The notes: a model not told the origin generated them from the sequence alone. 26,318 nucleotides of DNA from CAYSGL01 sp964520985 (GCA_964520985.1 CAZFPB010000015.1:1-26318); one strand, 5' to 3'. Positions 7,331 to 14,950 are shown, numbered from the stretch's first letter. Made by a program: numbers and translations.

Positions 7331-7978
7331 GTCGTTCTCTCCTGTTGAAAAATTGCTGGTGGAATCAGGATCGCTAAGCAGCTCAGTTGAACTGCTTTCG
7401 ATGATGTCGATCTGGTAGTTCGGGATGATCTTGTCGGCTTCTTCTTGCCCTTTGTCTGCGATCAGCATTTCGCGCAACGCACGGAACACGTGGCCTGCCG
7501 ATTGCAAGGCCCAGGCAGCGCGGGTGACGGTGTGGGTGGCAAACTCCATGACTTCGCCTTCGTCGGCAAAGTCATGCGACAGGCCGGGAATAGCTGGAGC
7601 CATCGCGCCGAGCCAACCGACATGGCGCAGTCGAAAGCCATGTACGGGGTCCTTGACGAGAGACACGGAACGGTTGCGATAGGCTCCCGACGCGACGCCT
7701 GCGTCGAAGTCCGCATTAACATCCTTGAATTTGGTGAATAGCAGATCGCCGTCCCGCTTGACTTCTTCGACCCAGGCATAAGCCGGTGCGTTGTGTTTCG
7801 GGTGACCGATTACCGCAGGCGCAGGGCCTAATGGATGATTGGCGACAATCTGATCCAGGTCGGCGGTCGTAAATGTGCTGACGTTTCCTTGTGAGTCGGT
7901 ATGGGTACCGGCGCGAAAGACGTCAATCCAGCGACCGGCAAGCGGCTTCAGTGGTGGAGGTGTGTTTGGTTTGTTCAT
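6836..7978 (-). CDS. Head maturation protease with scaffold domain (Mu I/Z-like, gp32)
   Basis: This is about 380 residues from MNKPNTPPPLKPLAG at 7978. A further in-frame ATG at 7999 would add seven residues, and neither start has a strong ribosome binding site. Residues 20-150 are the Mu gp32-type serine protease domain, with GRWIDVFRAGTHTD, the segment ending VIGHPKHN, then LLFTKFKDVNADFDAGVASG and RNRSVSLVKD. The second half is a charged alanine-glutamine coiled coil, the scaffold. The protease cleaves scaffold and capsid subunits during head maturation. The scaffold is also likely made alone from an internal start (see 6836-7330). A dyad at 8015-8030 lies just upstream and may mark its promoter. 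Confidence 0.88.
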   Translation of the reverse strand: MNKPNTPPPLKPLAGRWIDVFRAGTHTDSQGNVSTFTTADLDQIVANHPLGPAPAVIGHPKHNAPAYAWVEEVKRDGDLLFTKFKDVNADFDAGVASGAYRNRSVSLVKDPVHGFRLRHVGWLGAMAPAIPGLSHDFADEGEVMEFATHTVTRAAWALQSAGHVFRALREMLIADKGQEEADKIIPNYQIDIIESSSTELLSDPDSTSNFSTGENDMPITQEQLEAAQAEARRQGEEAATQNFNAQLTAERGRADALVAERRAERIQAQIADWKKQGKVLPAEEAGLVEFMTNLEAGTQTFEFSAADGGTKVTKTAAQWFAEFMAAAPAKIKLNDKIEDDAGNQGEQTAGELATKIKNYMADQEKKGISITYAEALAQIK

Positions 7979-8014
7979 GAAGCATAGTTTGCCGATCATG
8001 AACGATGAAATATT

Positions 8015-8030
8015 GATGAACTATTTCACA
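8015..8030 (-). promoter_or_regulatory. Candidate activator site upstream of the protease/capsid operon (PI-like)
   Basis: On the minus strand it reads TGTGAAATAGTTCATC, then AATATTT. This resembles the perfect palindrome upstream of the holin gene (18603-18618), in the same orientation toward its operon: 18 of 23 bases match over TGTGAAA-N3-TTCA-N2-AATATTT. The spot corresponds to Mu promoter PI, which the C protein activates. The -10 is not certain; TATGCT at 7986-7981 is one candidate and would give a very short leader. Confidence 0.55.
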
Positions 8031-8044
8031 AACAAGCGGAATCG

Positions 8045-8168
8045 ATTAGAAGCCCTGTAAGGCGTTTTTGAGGGCAAGACAGGCGCTGATAGCAGATTGA
8101 CGTCGTTGGACGTTTTTAAACTGGTTTCAGGCGTTTTTAAAACGGTCTTGGTAGGAGACGACCCGGCG
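8045..8168. repeat. Intergenic T-tract palindromes between mor and the late operon
   Basis: Three copies of a GGmGTTTTT motif occur at 8061-8069, 8108-8117 and 8130-8138. The last is part of CGTTTTTAAAACG (8132-8144), a near palindrome with central T. A similar 13-mer, CGCTTTTAAAGCG, lies at 25680-25692. No open reading frame or clean terminator is seen. Function unknown; protein binding or loose termination after the mor gene are options. Confidence 0.4.
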
Positions 8169-8570
8169 TCAGAACAGATCGCCGGATGTTGGGTGCGGTT
8201 CTTCTTCTTGCAGTATCTGGAAAACCCGACGCATCGTGTAGCCGGTTTTCTTGGCGATGACATCGATGGGCAGCTTTTCGCCGTAGCGCATGTGGCGTAC
8301 CAACTCGTGCTTGATCTGACGCATCACTGCGTCGTTCTTCGGGAGCATGATCGTTTCGCCTGCGTACCATTCGACCAGCTTGGCGAAGGGTATCGCACCG
8401 ATCTGGTCGAACAATTGATGCGCTTGGTCTACTTTCTTTGGCACACAAATGTACAAGCCACCGCGCCACTCAACCAGGCGCAAGGCGGCTGCCTCGCCTA
8501 CGCATTCGATGAGTCCGCGCAGTGAGTCCGGCAGCGCCAGGAGGTTGGTGATGTGGCTTGGCTTGTCCAT
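8169..8570 (-). CDS. mor: Mor/C-family transcription activator of middle/late genes
   Basis: This 133-residue protein runs from MDKPSHITNL at 8570, chosen because its ATG overlaps the GemA stop by one base; upstream in-frame codons lie inside gemA. Residues 45-95 are the dimerisation part (VDQAHQLFDQIGAIPFAKLV). Residues 99-121 (KLPIDVIAKKTGYTMRRVFQIL) are the helix-turn-helix with the A-x-x-x-G-x-S/T-x-R-x-V-x-x-I pattern of Mor/C proteins. Mu has two such proteins, Mor (middle) and C (late); only one is seen here, so it may do both jobs. Being last in the early operon fits. Probable targets are the two dyads at 8015-8030 and 18603-18618. Confidence 0.88.
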   Translation of the reverse strand: MDKPSHITNLLALPDSLRGLIECVGEAAALRLVEWRGGLYICVPKKVDQAHQLFDQIGAIPFAKLVEWYAGETIMLPKNDAVMRQIKHELVRHMRYGEKLPIDVIAKKTGYTMRRVFQILQEEEPHPTSGDLF

Positions 8571-9031
8571 TAGGGGGTCTGCTCGACTGCTGCGGCTTTC
8601 TTCGCCCTGAGAACGCGGTGTTCCCACTGCTTGAGGCTTTCAATCAAGTCCTGCAACTGCTCAACGGTCGCGAAGCGGAGCGCACCCATTTCCGGCTTGA
8701 TGCGTTTGCACCATGTCTCCATTGCTTCACGCGACGCGACGCGTACCGCCCCCTCATCGGCCAAGGCAAACCATAGGGCCATCAGCTTCTCAATTTGAGC
8801 CGTGCGCCATCCCTCGTCAGTCTTCTGGCGATCTTTGCCTGTGGCGATTAGAAGAAGGCTCAATTTGTGATGCGCTGAAGCGCGCTGCTTCTTGTTCAGC
8901 TCGGTCGCCGAGCCGACGTCGAACTGTTCGCGTAGCCAGTCTTTGTACTCACCCTCAGACATGCCCGCCTTGGTAGCCTTGAAGCGCACCAGTTGGCAGT
9001 CGCGTTTTATAGGATCGGTCGAGAGCGCCAT
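8570..9031 (-). CDS. gemA: GemA family regulator (Mu gp16, DUF1018)
   Basis: This 153-residue protein has the DUF1018 pattern: a short opening (KRDCQLVRFKATKAGMSEGEYK), then W-L-R-E-Q-F-x-V-x-S-A-x-x-L, TGKDRQKTDEGWRTAQIEKL and a C-terminal helix (LRFATVEQLQDLIESLKQWE). In Mu, GemA is an early protein that alters host gene expression and DNA supercoiling and precedes mor. The same neighbours occur here, with one-base overlap to mor (TAATG). A complete, normal-length copy. Confidence 0.9.
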   Translation of the reverse strand: MALSTDPIKRDCQLVRFKATKAGMSEGEYKDWLREQFDVGSATELNKKQRASAHHKLSLLLIATGKDRQKTDEGWRTAQIEKLMALWFALADEGAVRVASREAMETWCKRIKPEMGALRFATVEQLQDLIESLKQWEHRVLRAKKAAAVEQTP

Positions 9032-9032
9032 A

Positions 9033-9731
9033 TCATCCGCCTATCAGTGTCGGGCCATCCGAACCGGCTACGCCGTGGTTCAGGTGCGCATGCTGACCTG
9101 CGGCTTTGCCATCCCAAAGCGCATCCCAATCTTTGTCGTCCAGCTTGCGTTTGGCGTTGCGATCTATTGGCTTAAACGATGCAAGGTTTGGATAGTGTTT
9201 CACCATGTACGCGTCAATGACTTCGGCTTCCTCGTCTGGTATGGCCATTGCACGCGCCTTGTCACTGACAGCGTCTACCCATGCCAGGCAGAACAGATCG
9301 GCCCGTCGGGTCTTGTTGGCTGTCTTTAAACGCCGGCAGTTTTTCGCAATGAACGCCGCACGACTGCGGCGGAGCTGTCGAAAGAGAACCGCGAATGCAT
9401 ATTGGGCGACCTCGGGCCGTGGACCCACACCGATAAATTTCCACTTTCCGCTGCCCCGGCCCATTTGGAATATCACTTCACAGGCAAAGGCACTTGCCAC
9501 TGTAGCCGCCAAATAGTTCTCCCACTTGGAAGGTTTGGTCGATGCGCCAGCATGCGCGCCGCTCTCAGTTGCACCGGATGCCAGGATTTCCGCGTGACTC
9601 ACGCCGTGCAGCTCCATCAATTTTTGAGCCTGACGCATCGCCGCTGCAGCTTCGTGTTCGTTGCTGCTGGCGGCCAGTGCCAGGCACTTGCGAATTTTGT
9701 CCAGGATGCGGTCTTTGTCGTCCATGCTCAC
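9033..9731 (-). CDS. DUF2786-domain protein
   Basis: This 232-residue protein has residues 5-45 (DKDRILDKIRKCLALAASSN, then HEAAAAMRQAQKLMELHGVS) as a clear DUF2786 domain. The second half (YLAATVASAFACEVIFQMG, GVGPRPEVAQYAFAVLFRQL) is a globular region commonly joined to DUF2786 in phage proteins. It contains R-x-x-F-x-x-x-x, charged helices and a late DRNAKRKLDDKDW stretch. The domain's biochemical function is not known. The start overlaps the stop of the upstream membrane-protein gene as ATGA. It belongs to the early operon and was probably acquired as a host-takeover or DNA-related accessory gene. Confidence 0.82.
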   Translation of the reverse strand: MSMDDKDRILDKIRKCLALAASSNEHEAAAAMRQAQKLMELHGVSHAEILASGATESGAHAGASTKPSKWENYLAATVASAFACEVIFQMGRGSGKWKFIGVGPRPEVAQYAFAVLFRQLRRSRAAFIAKNCRRLKTANKTRRADLFCLAWVDAVSDKARAMAIPDEEAEVIDAYMVKHYPNLASFKPIDRNAKRKLDDKDWDALWDGKAAGQHAHLNHGVAGSDGPTLIGG

Positions 9732-10165
9732 TCCGCGATATCAGTGCGACAGTACGGAAAGCGCTGCAGGGCTTTGCGCTCGACTATGTCATCCAGCAAC
9801 GCCTGGCGCGGTGGCACCAGTGTCTCGCGTCGAAACGCCAGTCCAGTCCATTCCGCATGCCAGAAATTAGCGTGCGTGAGGCGAGTAATCGAGGCGGTGA
9901 AGAAGCGGCCGATAGTCGCGTCTTCTGCTTCAGTCGCAATTGCCTTCAGGTCACGCGCCCAACGGATATGGTTGCGGATGCACATGGCCGTCAGCGCCAC
10001 GTTCATCGGCATCATTCCCCAGGTTTCAGACATGACGATCCATACCAGCCACACAGCCTGATTCAGGATGCCAAACGACCAGGCGTGGCGATGCTTATCG
10101 CCAGCCATCATTGCGGCGTATGTGGTGCTTGCCGACAGCACCCACGGTAAAAATTCAAGAATCAT
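9728..10165 (-). CDS. Small membrane protein of the early operon, unknown role
   Basis: This 145-residue protein has about three hydrophobic segments in the first 70 residues: ILEFLPWVLSASTTYAAMMAG, SFGILNQAVWLVWIVMSETWG and MPMNVALTAMCI. The K-H-R-x-A-W and N-x-A-L-x-x-x-x-x-R-N-x-x-x-W pattern resembles a half of PnuC-type nicotinamide riboside transporters often seen as short phage proteins. The remaining 70 residues are soluble. A strong AGGAG precedes the ATG at 10165. Function not assigned; it could act on host membrane uptake or superinfection, but nothing in the sequence decides this. Confidence 0.65.
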   Translation of the reverse strand: MILEFLPWVLSASTTYAAMMAGDKHRHAWSFGILNQAVWLVWIVMSETWGMMPMNVALTAMCIRNHIRWARDLKAIATEAEDATIGRFFTASITRLTHANFWHAEWTGLAFRRETLVPPRQALLDDIVERKALQRFPYCRTDIAE

Positions 10166-10178
10166 TGCAAGGCTCCTT

Positions 10179-10376
10179 TTAGTGAAGAATTTGGTTAAAA
10201 AAGTGGTGTGTTACTTCCCCGTTCGGATAGACGCTTTCCACAATTGCTCGTGGGTCATCGTCATTACGGTAGAAGCTGACCGACATGCCGACGGGCAGCA
10301 GACGGCCAAGAGTCAGAATCGCTGCCATCAGTTCGTTATAGGTTTGCTGTTGTTGCTCAGTAGTTGGTTTTGCCAT
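10179..10376 (-). CDS. Small protein of unknown function (65 aa)
   Basis: This 65-residue protein starts at MAKPTTEQQQQTYNEL. An upstream in-frame ATG exists, but AGGGGA is well spaced before the ATG at 10376, so that start is preferred. One helix (TYNELMAAILTLGRLLP) is followed by a short beta segment (GMSVSFYRNDDDPRAIVESVY). No cysteines, signal or membrane segment. I do not recognise the family. Being a conserved-looking short gene between HU and the membrane protein, it is likely expressed early. Confidence 0.6.
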   Translation of the reverse strand: MAKPTTEQQQQTYNELMAAILTLGRLLPVGMSVSFYRNDDDPRAIVESVYPNGEVTHHFFNQILH

Positions 10377-10404
10377 CTCATTCCCCTGGTTAAAACGTCT
10401 CCCC

Positions 10405-10430
10405 AAGTCGCCTGCAAGCAAGCGACTTGA
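10405..10430. terminator. Hairpin after the HU gene (possible weak terminator)
   Basis: Perfect 8-bp arms CAAGTCGC and GCGACTTG enclose a 10-base loop. The hairpin lies just after the HU stop and before the 65-aa gene on the minus strand. A T-run does not follow directly (GGGGAGACGTTTT comes later), so it may attenuate transcription or protect the HU message rather than end transcription. The adjacent 10434-10448 (AACGCT-N3-AGCGTT) is a second small inverted repeat overlapping the HU stop. Confidence 0.45.
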
Positions 10431-10439
10431 GGCAACGCT

Positions 10440-10715
10440 TTAAGCGTTAGCTGCATCCTTCAGGGCTTTGGCAGCCGTGAAGGTAGGTTTGGTCTTTGCT
10501 GCGATTTCAATCGCGTCACCGGTTGCAGGATTGCGCCCCATACGGCCAGGCACCGCCTTAGCGCCGAACTTGCCAATACCTGGCAGCGTCAGTTCGTCGT
10601 TGTTCTTGACAGCGCCTTGCACCAGGCTGCCGATATGCTTGATTGCTGTCTCAGCTTGCTTTTGCGTGATGCCAGCGTGGTCTGCGACGGTTGCTATGAG
10701 TTCTGATTGATTCAT
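10440..10715 (-). CDS. HU/IHF-family histone-like DNA-binding protein
   Basis: This 91-residue protein starts at MNQSELIATVADHAG. Longer in-frame starts exist, but GGAG is well spaced before the ATG at 10715 and HU proteins are about 90 residues. It shows the full pattern: an N-terminal helical dimer part (TQKQAETAIKHIGSLVQGAVK), the beta-arm start G-I-G-K-F-G, the arm signature GRMGRNPATGDAIEI (R-x-x-R-N-P-x-T-G), and the closing F-T-A-A-K-A-L-K-D-A. HU bends DNA. In Mu, host HU assists assembly of the transpososome, so a phage-coded copy beside A and B fits a role in transposition or genome compaction. A DNA hairpin lies in its leader. Confidence 0.95.
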   Translation of the reverse strand: MNQSELIATVADHAGITQKQAETAIKHIGSLVQGAVKNNDELTLPGIGKFGAKAVPGRMGRNPATGDAIEIAAKTKPTFTAAKALKDAANA

Positions 10716-10742
10716 GTGTTGCTCCATAAAGTTGATTAAAGG

Positions 10743-10761
10743 TGGTCCCTTACGAGGACCA
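10743..10761 (-). other. Hairpin in the leader of the HU gene
   Basis: Six-base perfect arms TGGTCC and GGACCA enclose a 7-base loop, followed on the minus strand by a short TTT. It lies in the roughly 130-base gap between the DUF3164 gene and HU. A weak attenuator or mRNA end of the upstream unit is possible. No clear promoter was found in the rest of the gap (10716-10844), which is GC-rich. Confidence 0.4.
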
Positions 10762-10844
10762 GGCGACGGCTCCATCCCGGCGTGAGGGAGGTACCGGGGC
10801 CGCTCCGCTGTTACCCGCCACCTGCGGTTGGGCGTTTAGCACTA

Positions 10845-11459
10845 CTAAATCGATGCGATATCCAGGCTGATAGGTTCGTAGCGGTCATTTCCCACGCGCT
10901 CGTAGAAGCGGATGTATTCCTTGCTGCCAACGACCTGGACCGACTCGCCAATTGCCTTCATGGCGCGCTGCCACTTTTCGTCCTGGATATTCAGACGGCG
11001 CAAGCCCAAGACGCGGCCGGTGCTGATCTTGCCTTCCTTGTCGGTCTGAAACGCGTCCTGTACCAGCACCTTGATTTCGTCACGGCTGCCTTGTGCCCAC
11101 TCGTTGATGCATTCATCAATGAGGCCTTTAGCTGCATGCAGGCGCTCGTCAAACTGAATGTTTTCTGAGATCGCAATCTGCACCTTGCAATTGCCGTCGA
11201 AACTGTGCAGCGTGACGTTGCCTTTGTTACCGCCGAGCTTGATGCCGTACTGCTCACCGGACAGTTTTATGAAGGCTTCCGTGTCACGCATTGCTTCATG
11301 ACGGAACGCTGCCAGTGCTTGGCATGCGGCACGTGCCTTCTTCACCAGATCGATGACCAGCTCGTCGCGTGTCTTGTCGATATCCGGAATCATGCTTTCC
11401 GGCACCAAGTGGCCGAGAGCATTCCTGCGGTAACCTTCCGGTACATTGTTTTCATTCAT
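10845..11459 (-). CDS. DUF3164 family protein
   Basis: This 204-residue protein fits the DUF3164 family found in the early region of Mu-like phages. It opens VPEGYRRNALGHLVPESMI (the usual Y-x-x-x-x-x-G-x-L-V-P), then a long helix and KLGGNKGNVTLHSFDGNCKV. It also has the F-D-E-R-L-x-x-A-K-x-L-I-D-E-C helix and RVLGLRRLNIQDEKWQRAMKAI. The family is sometimes labelled sulfate transporter in databases, but nothing here suggests a membrane protein. Its biochemical role is unknown. Strong AGGAG before the ATG. Confidence 0.88.
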   Translation of the reverse strand: MNENNVPEGYRRNALGHLVPESMIPDIDKTRDELVIDLVKKARAACQALAAFRHEAMRDTEAFIKLSGEQYGIKLGGNKGNVTLHSFDGNCKVQIAISENIQFDERLHAAKGLIDECINEWAQGSRDEIKVLVQDAFQTDKEGKISTGRVLGLRRLNIQDEKWQRAMKAIGESVQVVGSKEYIRFYERVGNDRYEPISLDIASI

Positions 11460-11476
11460 GACTTTCTCCTGTGTGG

Positions 11477-12058
11477 TTATGACTTCGGTTTTCTCACTGC
11501 TTCGAGAACGCTTGCGGGCATTCCTTTTCTCGGTACTGCTACATCTAACTTCGTTGGGCCGCTGGTGTTGATCGGCGTTGCGACCCGATCTGCGTGGGTA
11601 CCGGCCCCGGCCATGCCACTGCGCTGCGCCTCTCGCTTTTTCTCTGCTTCGCCGTCTGTCTTCCTCGCGTATCCGGCGATGACTTCCAACAGATAGCCGT
11701 GACCTGCCAAGGGCGTGCGTAAGGTGCCGGTGTGGCTGCGTGCGACGACTTCCTCGAATCCTTGTTGCCAGTACCCGAGCGGAGCGGCGTACACCGCTCC
11801 ATCGCGTTCAATGGATGCCCCTTTGACCATCGCAGTCAGTTCGCTGGCTAATGTTGCGATCCGCTCGTAACGCAATGCCGTCTTACGTGGTGCAAACAAG
11901 GTGATGTAACTCAACATTGGCCGCAGCAGCTTCCGTGCATCTGGATGTCCATCGACGAGCGCCAGCATCGCGTCGCGGACGCCTTGATGCGCGAACACGA
12001 TGTCCCAGGTCAACGGGTTGCGACAGACCGGGCAGTCGAAGGTCGGCAACAAGGACAT
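11477..12058 (-). CDS. Early-region protein with N-terminal zinc-ribbon-like CxxC
   Basis: This 193-residue protein begins MSLLPTFDCPVCRNPLTWD. The CPVC knuckle is the only CxxC, so a full zinc ribbon would need further ligands that I do not see. Dimerisation through the knuckle is an alternative. The middle (MLALVDGHPDARKLLRPML, LRYERIATLASELTAMVK, GYWQQGFEEVVARSHTG) is a helical domain, and the C-terminal 45 residues are basic and probably disordered. Similar proteins sit between MuB and DUF3164 in related phages, as I recall. The function is unknown; a nucleic-acid or replication accessory role is a guess from context. Confidence 0.7.
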   Translation of the reverse strand: MSLLPTFDCPVCRNPLTWDIVFAHQGVRDAMLALVDGHPDARKLLRPMLSYITLFAPRKTALRYERIATLASELTAMVKGASIERDGAVYAAPLGYWQQGFEEVVARSHTGTLRTPLAGHGYLLEVIAGYARKTDGEAEKKREAQRSGMAGAGTHADRVATPINTSGPTKLDVAVPRKGMPASVLEAVRKPKS

Positions 12059-12321
12059 CAGCGCCTCACCATCTGGGTGCGGATCGTCGTGCGCTTGCGA
12101 GACAGTTCGAGGGTCTTGACCGCGTGGAATCGACGGAGCTGCTCCATCTCAACTTCGTAGTCGCGCACCACTTGGTTGATGCAGATTTGCTCGTCTTCGA
12201 GTTGAGCCAGGCGATACGCCAACCAGCGGCGACGTAGCGCTTGCTTGGCTGCCTCCACCTTAGGCGCAGCCAAAGACTTCCACTTCGCCATAACAACGCG
12301 TTTTGCTTTGTTGAATATCAT
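12058..12321 (-). CDS. Small basic coiled-coil protein of the early operon
   Basis: This 87-residue protein is very rich in arginine and lysine, and nearly all helix (EAAKQALRRRWLAYRLAQLEDEQ through EVEMEQLRRFHAVKTLELSRK). This suggests a coiled coil able to bind DNA or another early protein. AGGAGG precedes the ATG at 12321 with good spacing, so it is a real gene despite its size. It overlaps the next gene by one base (TGATG) and sits 11 bases after the MuB-like gene. No family recognised. Confidence 0.7.
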   Translation of the reverse strand: MIFNKAKRVVMAKWKSLAAPKVEAAKQALRRRWLAYRLAQLEDEQICINQVVRDYEVEMEQLRRFHAVKTLELSRKRTTIRTQMVRR

Positions 12322-12332
12322 TTGTGCCTCCT

Positions 12333-13322
12333 TTAAGCGCCACGACGAGGTGGCATGAACAGAACTTTTTCTGCGATTTGGTCGACCACTTCCTCGGACA
12401 ACTTGTACTTGGGCAGTGCGTAGTCGCGCAGTGCCGGGATGATGTTTTCCACCAGCATGCGAACCGAACCACGTGTGTAATGCCAGATCGCGTCCAATGT
12501 CTCGATGTCAATCTCGCCCTGGTCAGCTAACGCGGCTTGGGCGATAGCGTCGATATCGGCGCGTTCAACACGCTGGATAGCTGCAGGCCAGAAGCCGACG
12601 CGGCTGCGAATTTGATCGAATTGACCTTGCACTGGCTTGACCAGGTGCACCAAGCGTTCGGTACCGGACAAGACGATGCCGACACGGGCCTTGTCGCGAA
12701 TGCGGCGCAAGTAATGCAGACACTGTGGCAACATGGTTTCGGCTTCGTCGATGATCAGTAAGCGCGTGCTGTCCTTGAGCGCATCGACAATGGCGGCGAA
12801 TTTCTTATCCAATGAACTCGGGCAAGGCGCGCTCAAGGCCTTCAACAGTTCCTCGAGCATCACACCTGCGGTCATGTTCGGGTTGGCCTCCAGCAGCACC
12901 GTGTGTTCGTTCTGGCGCTTGTATTCCTGCAGGGCCGCTGTTTTACCGACACCAACCGCGCCAGTCAGGATGCCGAAGTTGGCGTACTTACGTGTCCGGT
13001 CGCATACCATCTTCGCCATCTGGTAAGTAGAAGTGACGACGTAGGGCACGGTTGCAATTGATGCCCGGTTGTCATGTGCTTCGATAGCGGCGTCCATCGT
13101 GCTGAGCTGGCGCGATGGCGAAGTTGGATACTTGCCGGTGAGGATTTGCGACGAGGTCGAGTTGCTAACCCGCGACAGACGCGCCAGCCATGTCTGCGTG
13201 TACTGTTTATCGTTCAGCCACGCAATGATGCGGGCGACGATGGCTTTGTCATCGTCAGTAAATGCTTCGTGCCACGATACGGGCAATTGCAGCGGTGCAT
13301 ATGGCTTGGTAGAGCTTCCCAT
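12333..13322 (-). CDS. Transposition target-selection ATPase (MuB-like, AAA+)
   Basis: This 329-residue protein has an N-terminal helix-turn-helix-like region at residues 25-65 (WLNDKQYTQTWLARLSRVSNS). Walker A is GAVGVGKT at 121-128 and Walker B is LLIIDEAE at about 188-195. An arginine-bearing sensor region (VGIVLSGTERL) and a C-terminal helical domain follow. MuB polymerises on target DNA with ATP, stimulates MuA strand transfer and gives target immunity. It overlaps the A-gene stop by one base (TAATG), so A and B are made together. The MuB-specific N-terminal extension resembles that of BcepMu and TnsC-like relatives. All catalytic motifs look intact. Confidence 0.93.
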   Translation of the reverse strand: MGSSTKPYAPLQLPVSWHEAFTDDDKAIVARIIAWLNDKQYTQTWLARLSRVSNSTSSQILTGKYPTSPSRQLSTMDAAIEAHDNRASIATVPYVVTSTYQMAKMVCDRTRKYANFGILTGAVGVGKTAALQEYKRQNEHTVLLEANPNMTAGVMLEELLKALSAPCPSSLDKKFAAIVDALKDSTRLLIIDEAETMLPQCLHYLRRIRDKARVGIVLSGTERLVHLVKPVQGQFDQIRSRVGFWPAAIQRVERADIDAIAQAALADQGEIDIETLDAIWHYTRGSVRMLVENIIPALRDYALPKYKLSEEVVDQIAEKVLFMPPRRGA

Positions 13323-14950
13323 TATTCATCTCCCAGTAAATTGATAACGATGTTGCTTTTCTTTTTCCGCTCCAGGCGCGGAGTGACAACGGCTTCCAGT
13401 TCCTCGATTTGCTGACCTGCAGTAATGGTGTCTTGCGCTCTCGCACGGGCCTCGTCGAGATGGCGCTCTAATCGCTTTTCCTGTCCTGCGAGACGCTTGG
13501 CGCGTTGCTCATCCAGTCGGGACGGTGCAATAACGCCGATGGTTTCAACCAGGTTTGCGATGCAGATAAAGCGGCCAGCGGCATCGAACAGCCATATGTG
13601 CTTGTCGTCGTGCAGGTCGTACTCGACTGTCAGCTTGGTGCCTTGCTCGTACAGCGCCAGGGATTCGTGCCAGTAGATGCGTTTATGCAGCTCGATCAAA
13701 TGACGCTTCTGTACGGTGCGAATTTCGCGTGGACGGATGACCGCCTCGGCTGCCAGTTCGACCGCAACCGGCTGCAAACTTGCCCATACCTGCGCAGGTG
13801 TCTGTCCGTCCAGTGAGCGCATAGGCGTGTTGTTGTATTCATCGATAAACTGCGCCAGGCTGGACACATACTCGGACAGCGATGGCAGCTTGCGCTTGCC
13901 GTTTTCAATGTCCGATGACAAGCGACGATTGACCTCTGGCGCCATGTCGCCGCCGCAATACACCATGCCGCCAAAAAAGAACTTGTCGTGGTGATCGCGG
14001 ACGGTACGGAACCAGCGCTCAATCCACCCTTTGCCGTGCGGGTTACCAGGCAACGCTGCAATGACCGACATCGAAAACTTCTCGTAGAAGCCGGTTGTCT
14101 CGTCACTCATCAGCTTGGCGCGATACCCTGCGCCTCGATCCAGGTATAGCGCGGCCGGGACATGGTTGTACCGAACCATCGACGACGACAGTGCAAACAA
14201 CGTGGACAGCGCGGATTCTGCTTCGCTGATATACCAACCTGGGATGTAGGCCGACCTGATGTCGATGAAAGCTGTCATCTCCGGGCGGTACAAACGACCA
14301 GTATTTGGATGTGCTACATAGCAATCGCAGGTGTGGCCGTCACCCGCATAAACCTCGCCCACAAGCAAACTGGTTCGGTCTCGCGGCTGCCATATCTGGC
14401 GCTGCAGCTTGTGCAAATGACGTCCTATACGTGCAGGCGAATTGACCCCCAATGTGGCTGGTAGCGACTTCAAATACCGTTTAACACGCGAATCGGTGGC
14501 CGATTCGTGACCCTCTTTGCGCAACTTCAGCGCCACCCCTGCATAGCCCGGCTTGCTTGGGAGGTTGAATAGCGTCGTGGCACGTGCCTCCCATCCATAG
14601 TCCTTGCGCACACGGCCGGTTTGCTTCGGCAATAGCCCCGTCTTGCCGTCACGCTTGTAGTCCGCGATCCAGCGTTTGATGGTCGGCACGGATAAGGCGT
14701 CGCCATCGTTCAGGCGTTGCACAATCAAGCGTTGCGATGTATCCAGCGCACCGACCTCGATCTTCTTTGCCAGGAGCTGAGCCGCATGGTTGAGCGACGC
14801 GCCGCCGTCCATCAATGCAATTGCAGGCGCAATCAATTGGTGCCGCCACTGAGCGGTTTGGCGCTGGTGTTCCGACGCAGCAAGCCACGGCTCACTGTGA
14901 AGGACTGCAGGCAGGTTTGTTTCCATCTTCACGAGGGCGCTCATGGTCAT
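13322..14950 (-). CDS. DDE transposase (MuA-like)
   Basis: This 542-residue transposase cuts and joins phage ends during lysogeny and replicative transposition. An N-terminal HTH region (about residues 50-115, LSVPTIKRWIADYKRDGK) is followed by the rve/DDE core. Catalytic residues are D204 (AGDGH), D271 (YLDRG) and E311 (WIERW). The 67-residue D-to-D spacing equals that of MuA (D269-D336), and D-to-E is 40. A beta-barrel-like domain follows (VEYDLHDDKHIWLFDAAGRFI). The C-terminal 70 residues are a charged coiled coil ending in a basic patch and INLLGDE, suited to contacting MuB and ClpX. No stop or frameshift. The start overlaps the upstream gene as ATGA. Confidence 0.95.
   Translation of the reverse strand: MTMSALVKMETNLPAVLHSEPWLAASEHQRQTAQWRHQLIAPAIALMDGGASLNHAAQLLAKKIEVGALDTSQRLIVQRLNDGDALSVPTIKRWIADYKRDGKTGLLPKQTGRVRKDYGWEARATTLFNLPSKPGYAGVALKLRKEGHESATDSRVKRYLKSLPATLGVNSPARIGRHLHKLQRQIWQPRDRTSLLVGEVYAGDGHTCDCYVAHPNTGRLYRPEMTAFIDIRSAYIPGWYISEAESALSTLFALSSSMVRYNHVPAALYLDRGAGYRAKLMSDETTGFYEKFSMSVIAALPGNPHGKGWIERWFRTVRDHHDKFFFGGMVYCGGDMAPEVNRRLSSDIENGKRKLPSLSEYVSSLAQFIDEYNNTPMRSLDGQTPAQVWASLQPVAVELAAEAVIRPREIRTVQKRHLIELHKRIYWHESLALYEQGTKLTVEYDLHDDKHIWLFDAAGRFICIANLVETIGVIAPSRLDEQRAKRLAGQEKRLERHLDEARARAQDTITAGQQIEELEAVVTPRLERKKKSNIVINLLGDE

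Noticed and set aside
10716..10775. Longer N-terminus for the HU gene
   Set aside because: The extension is proline/glycine-rich and unlike HU; the ATG at 10715 has a good ribosome site and gives the standard length.
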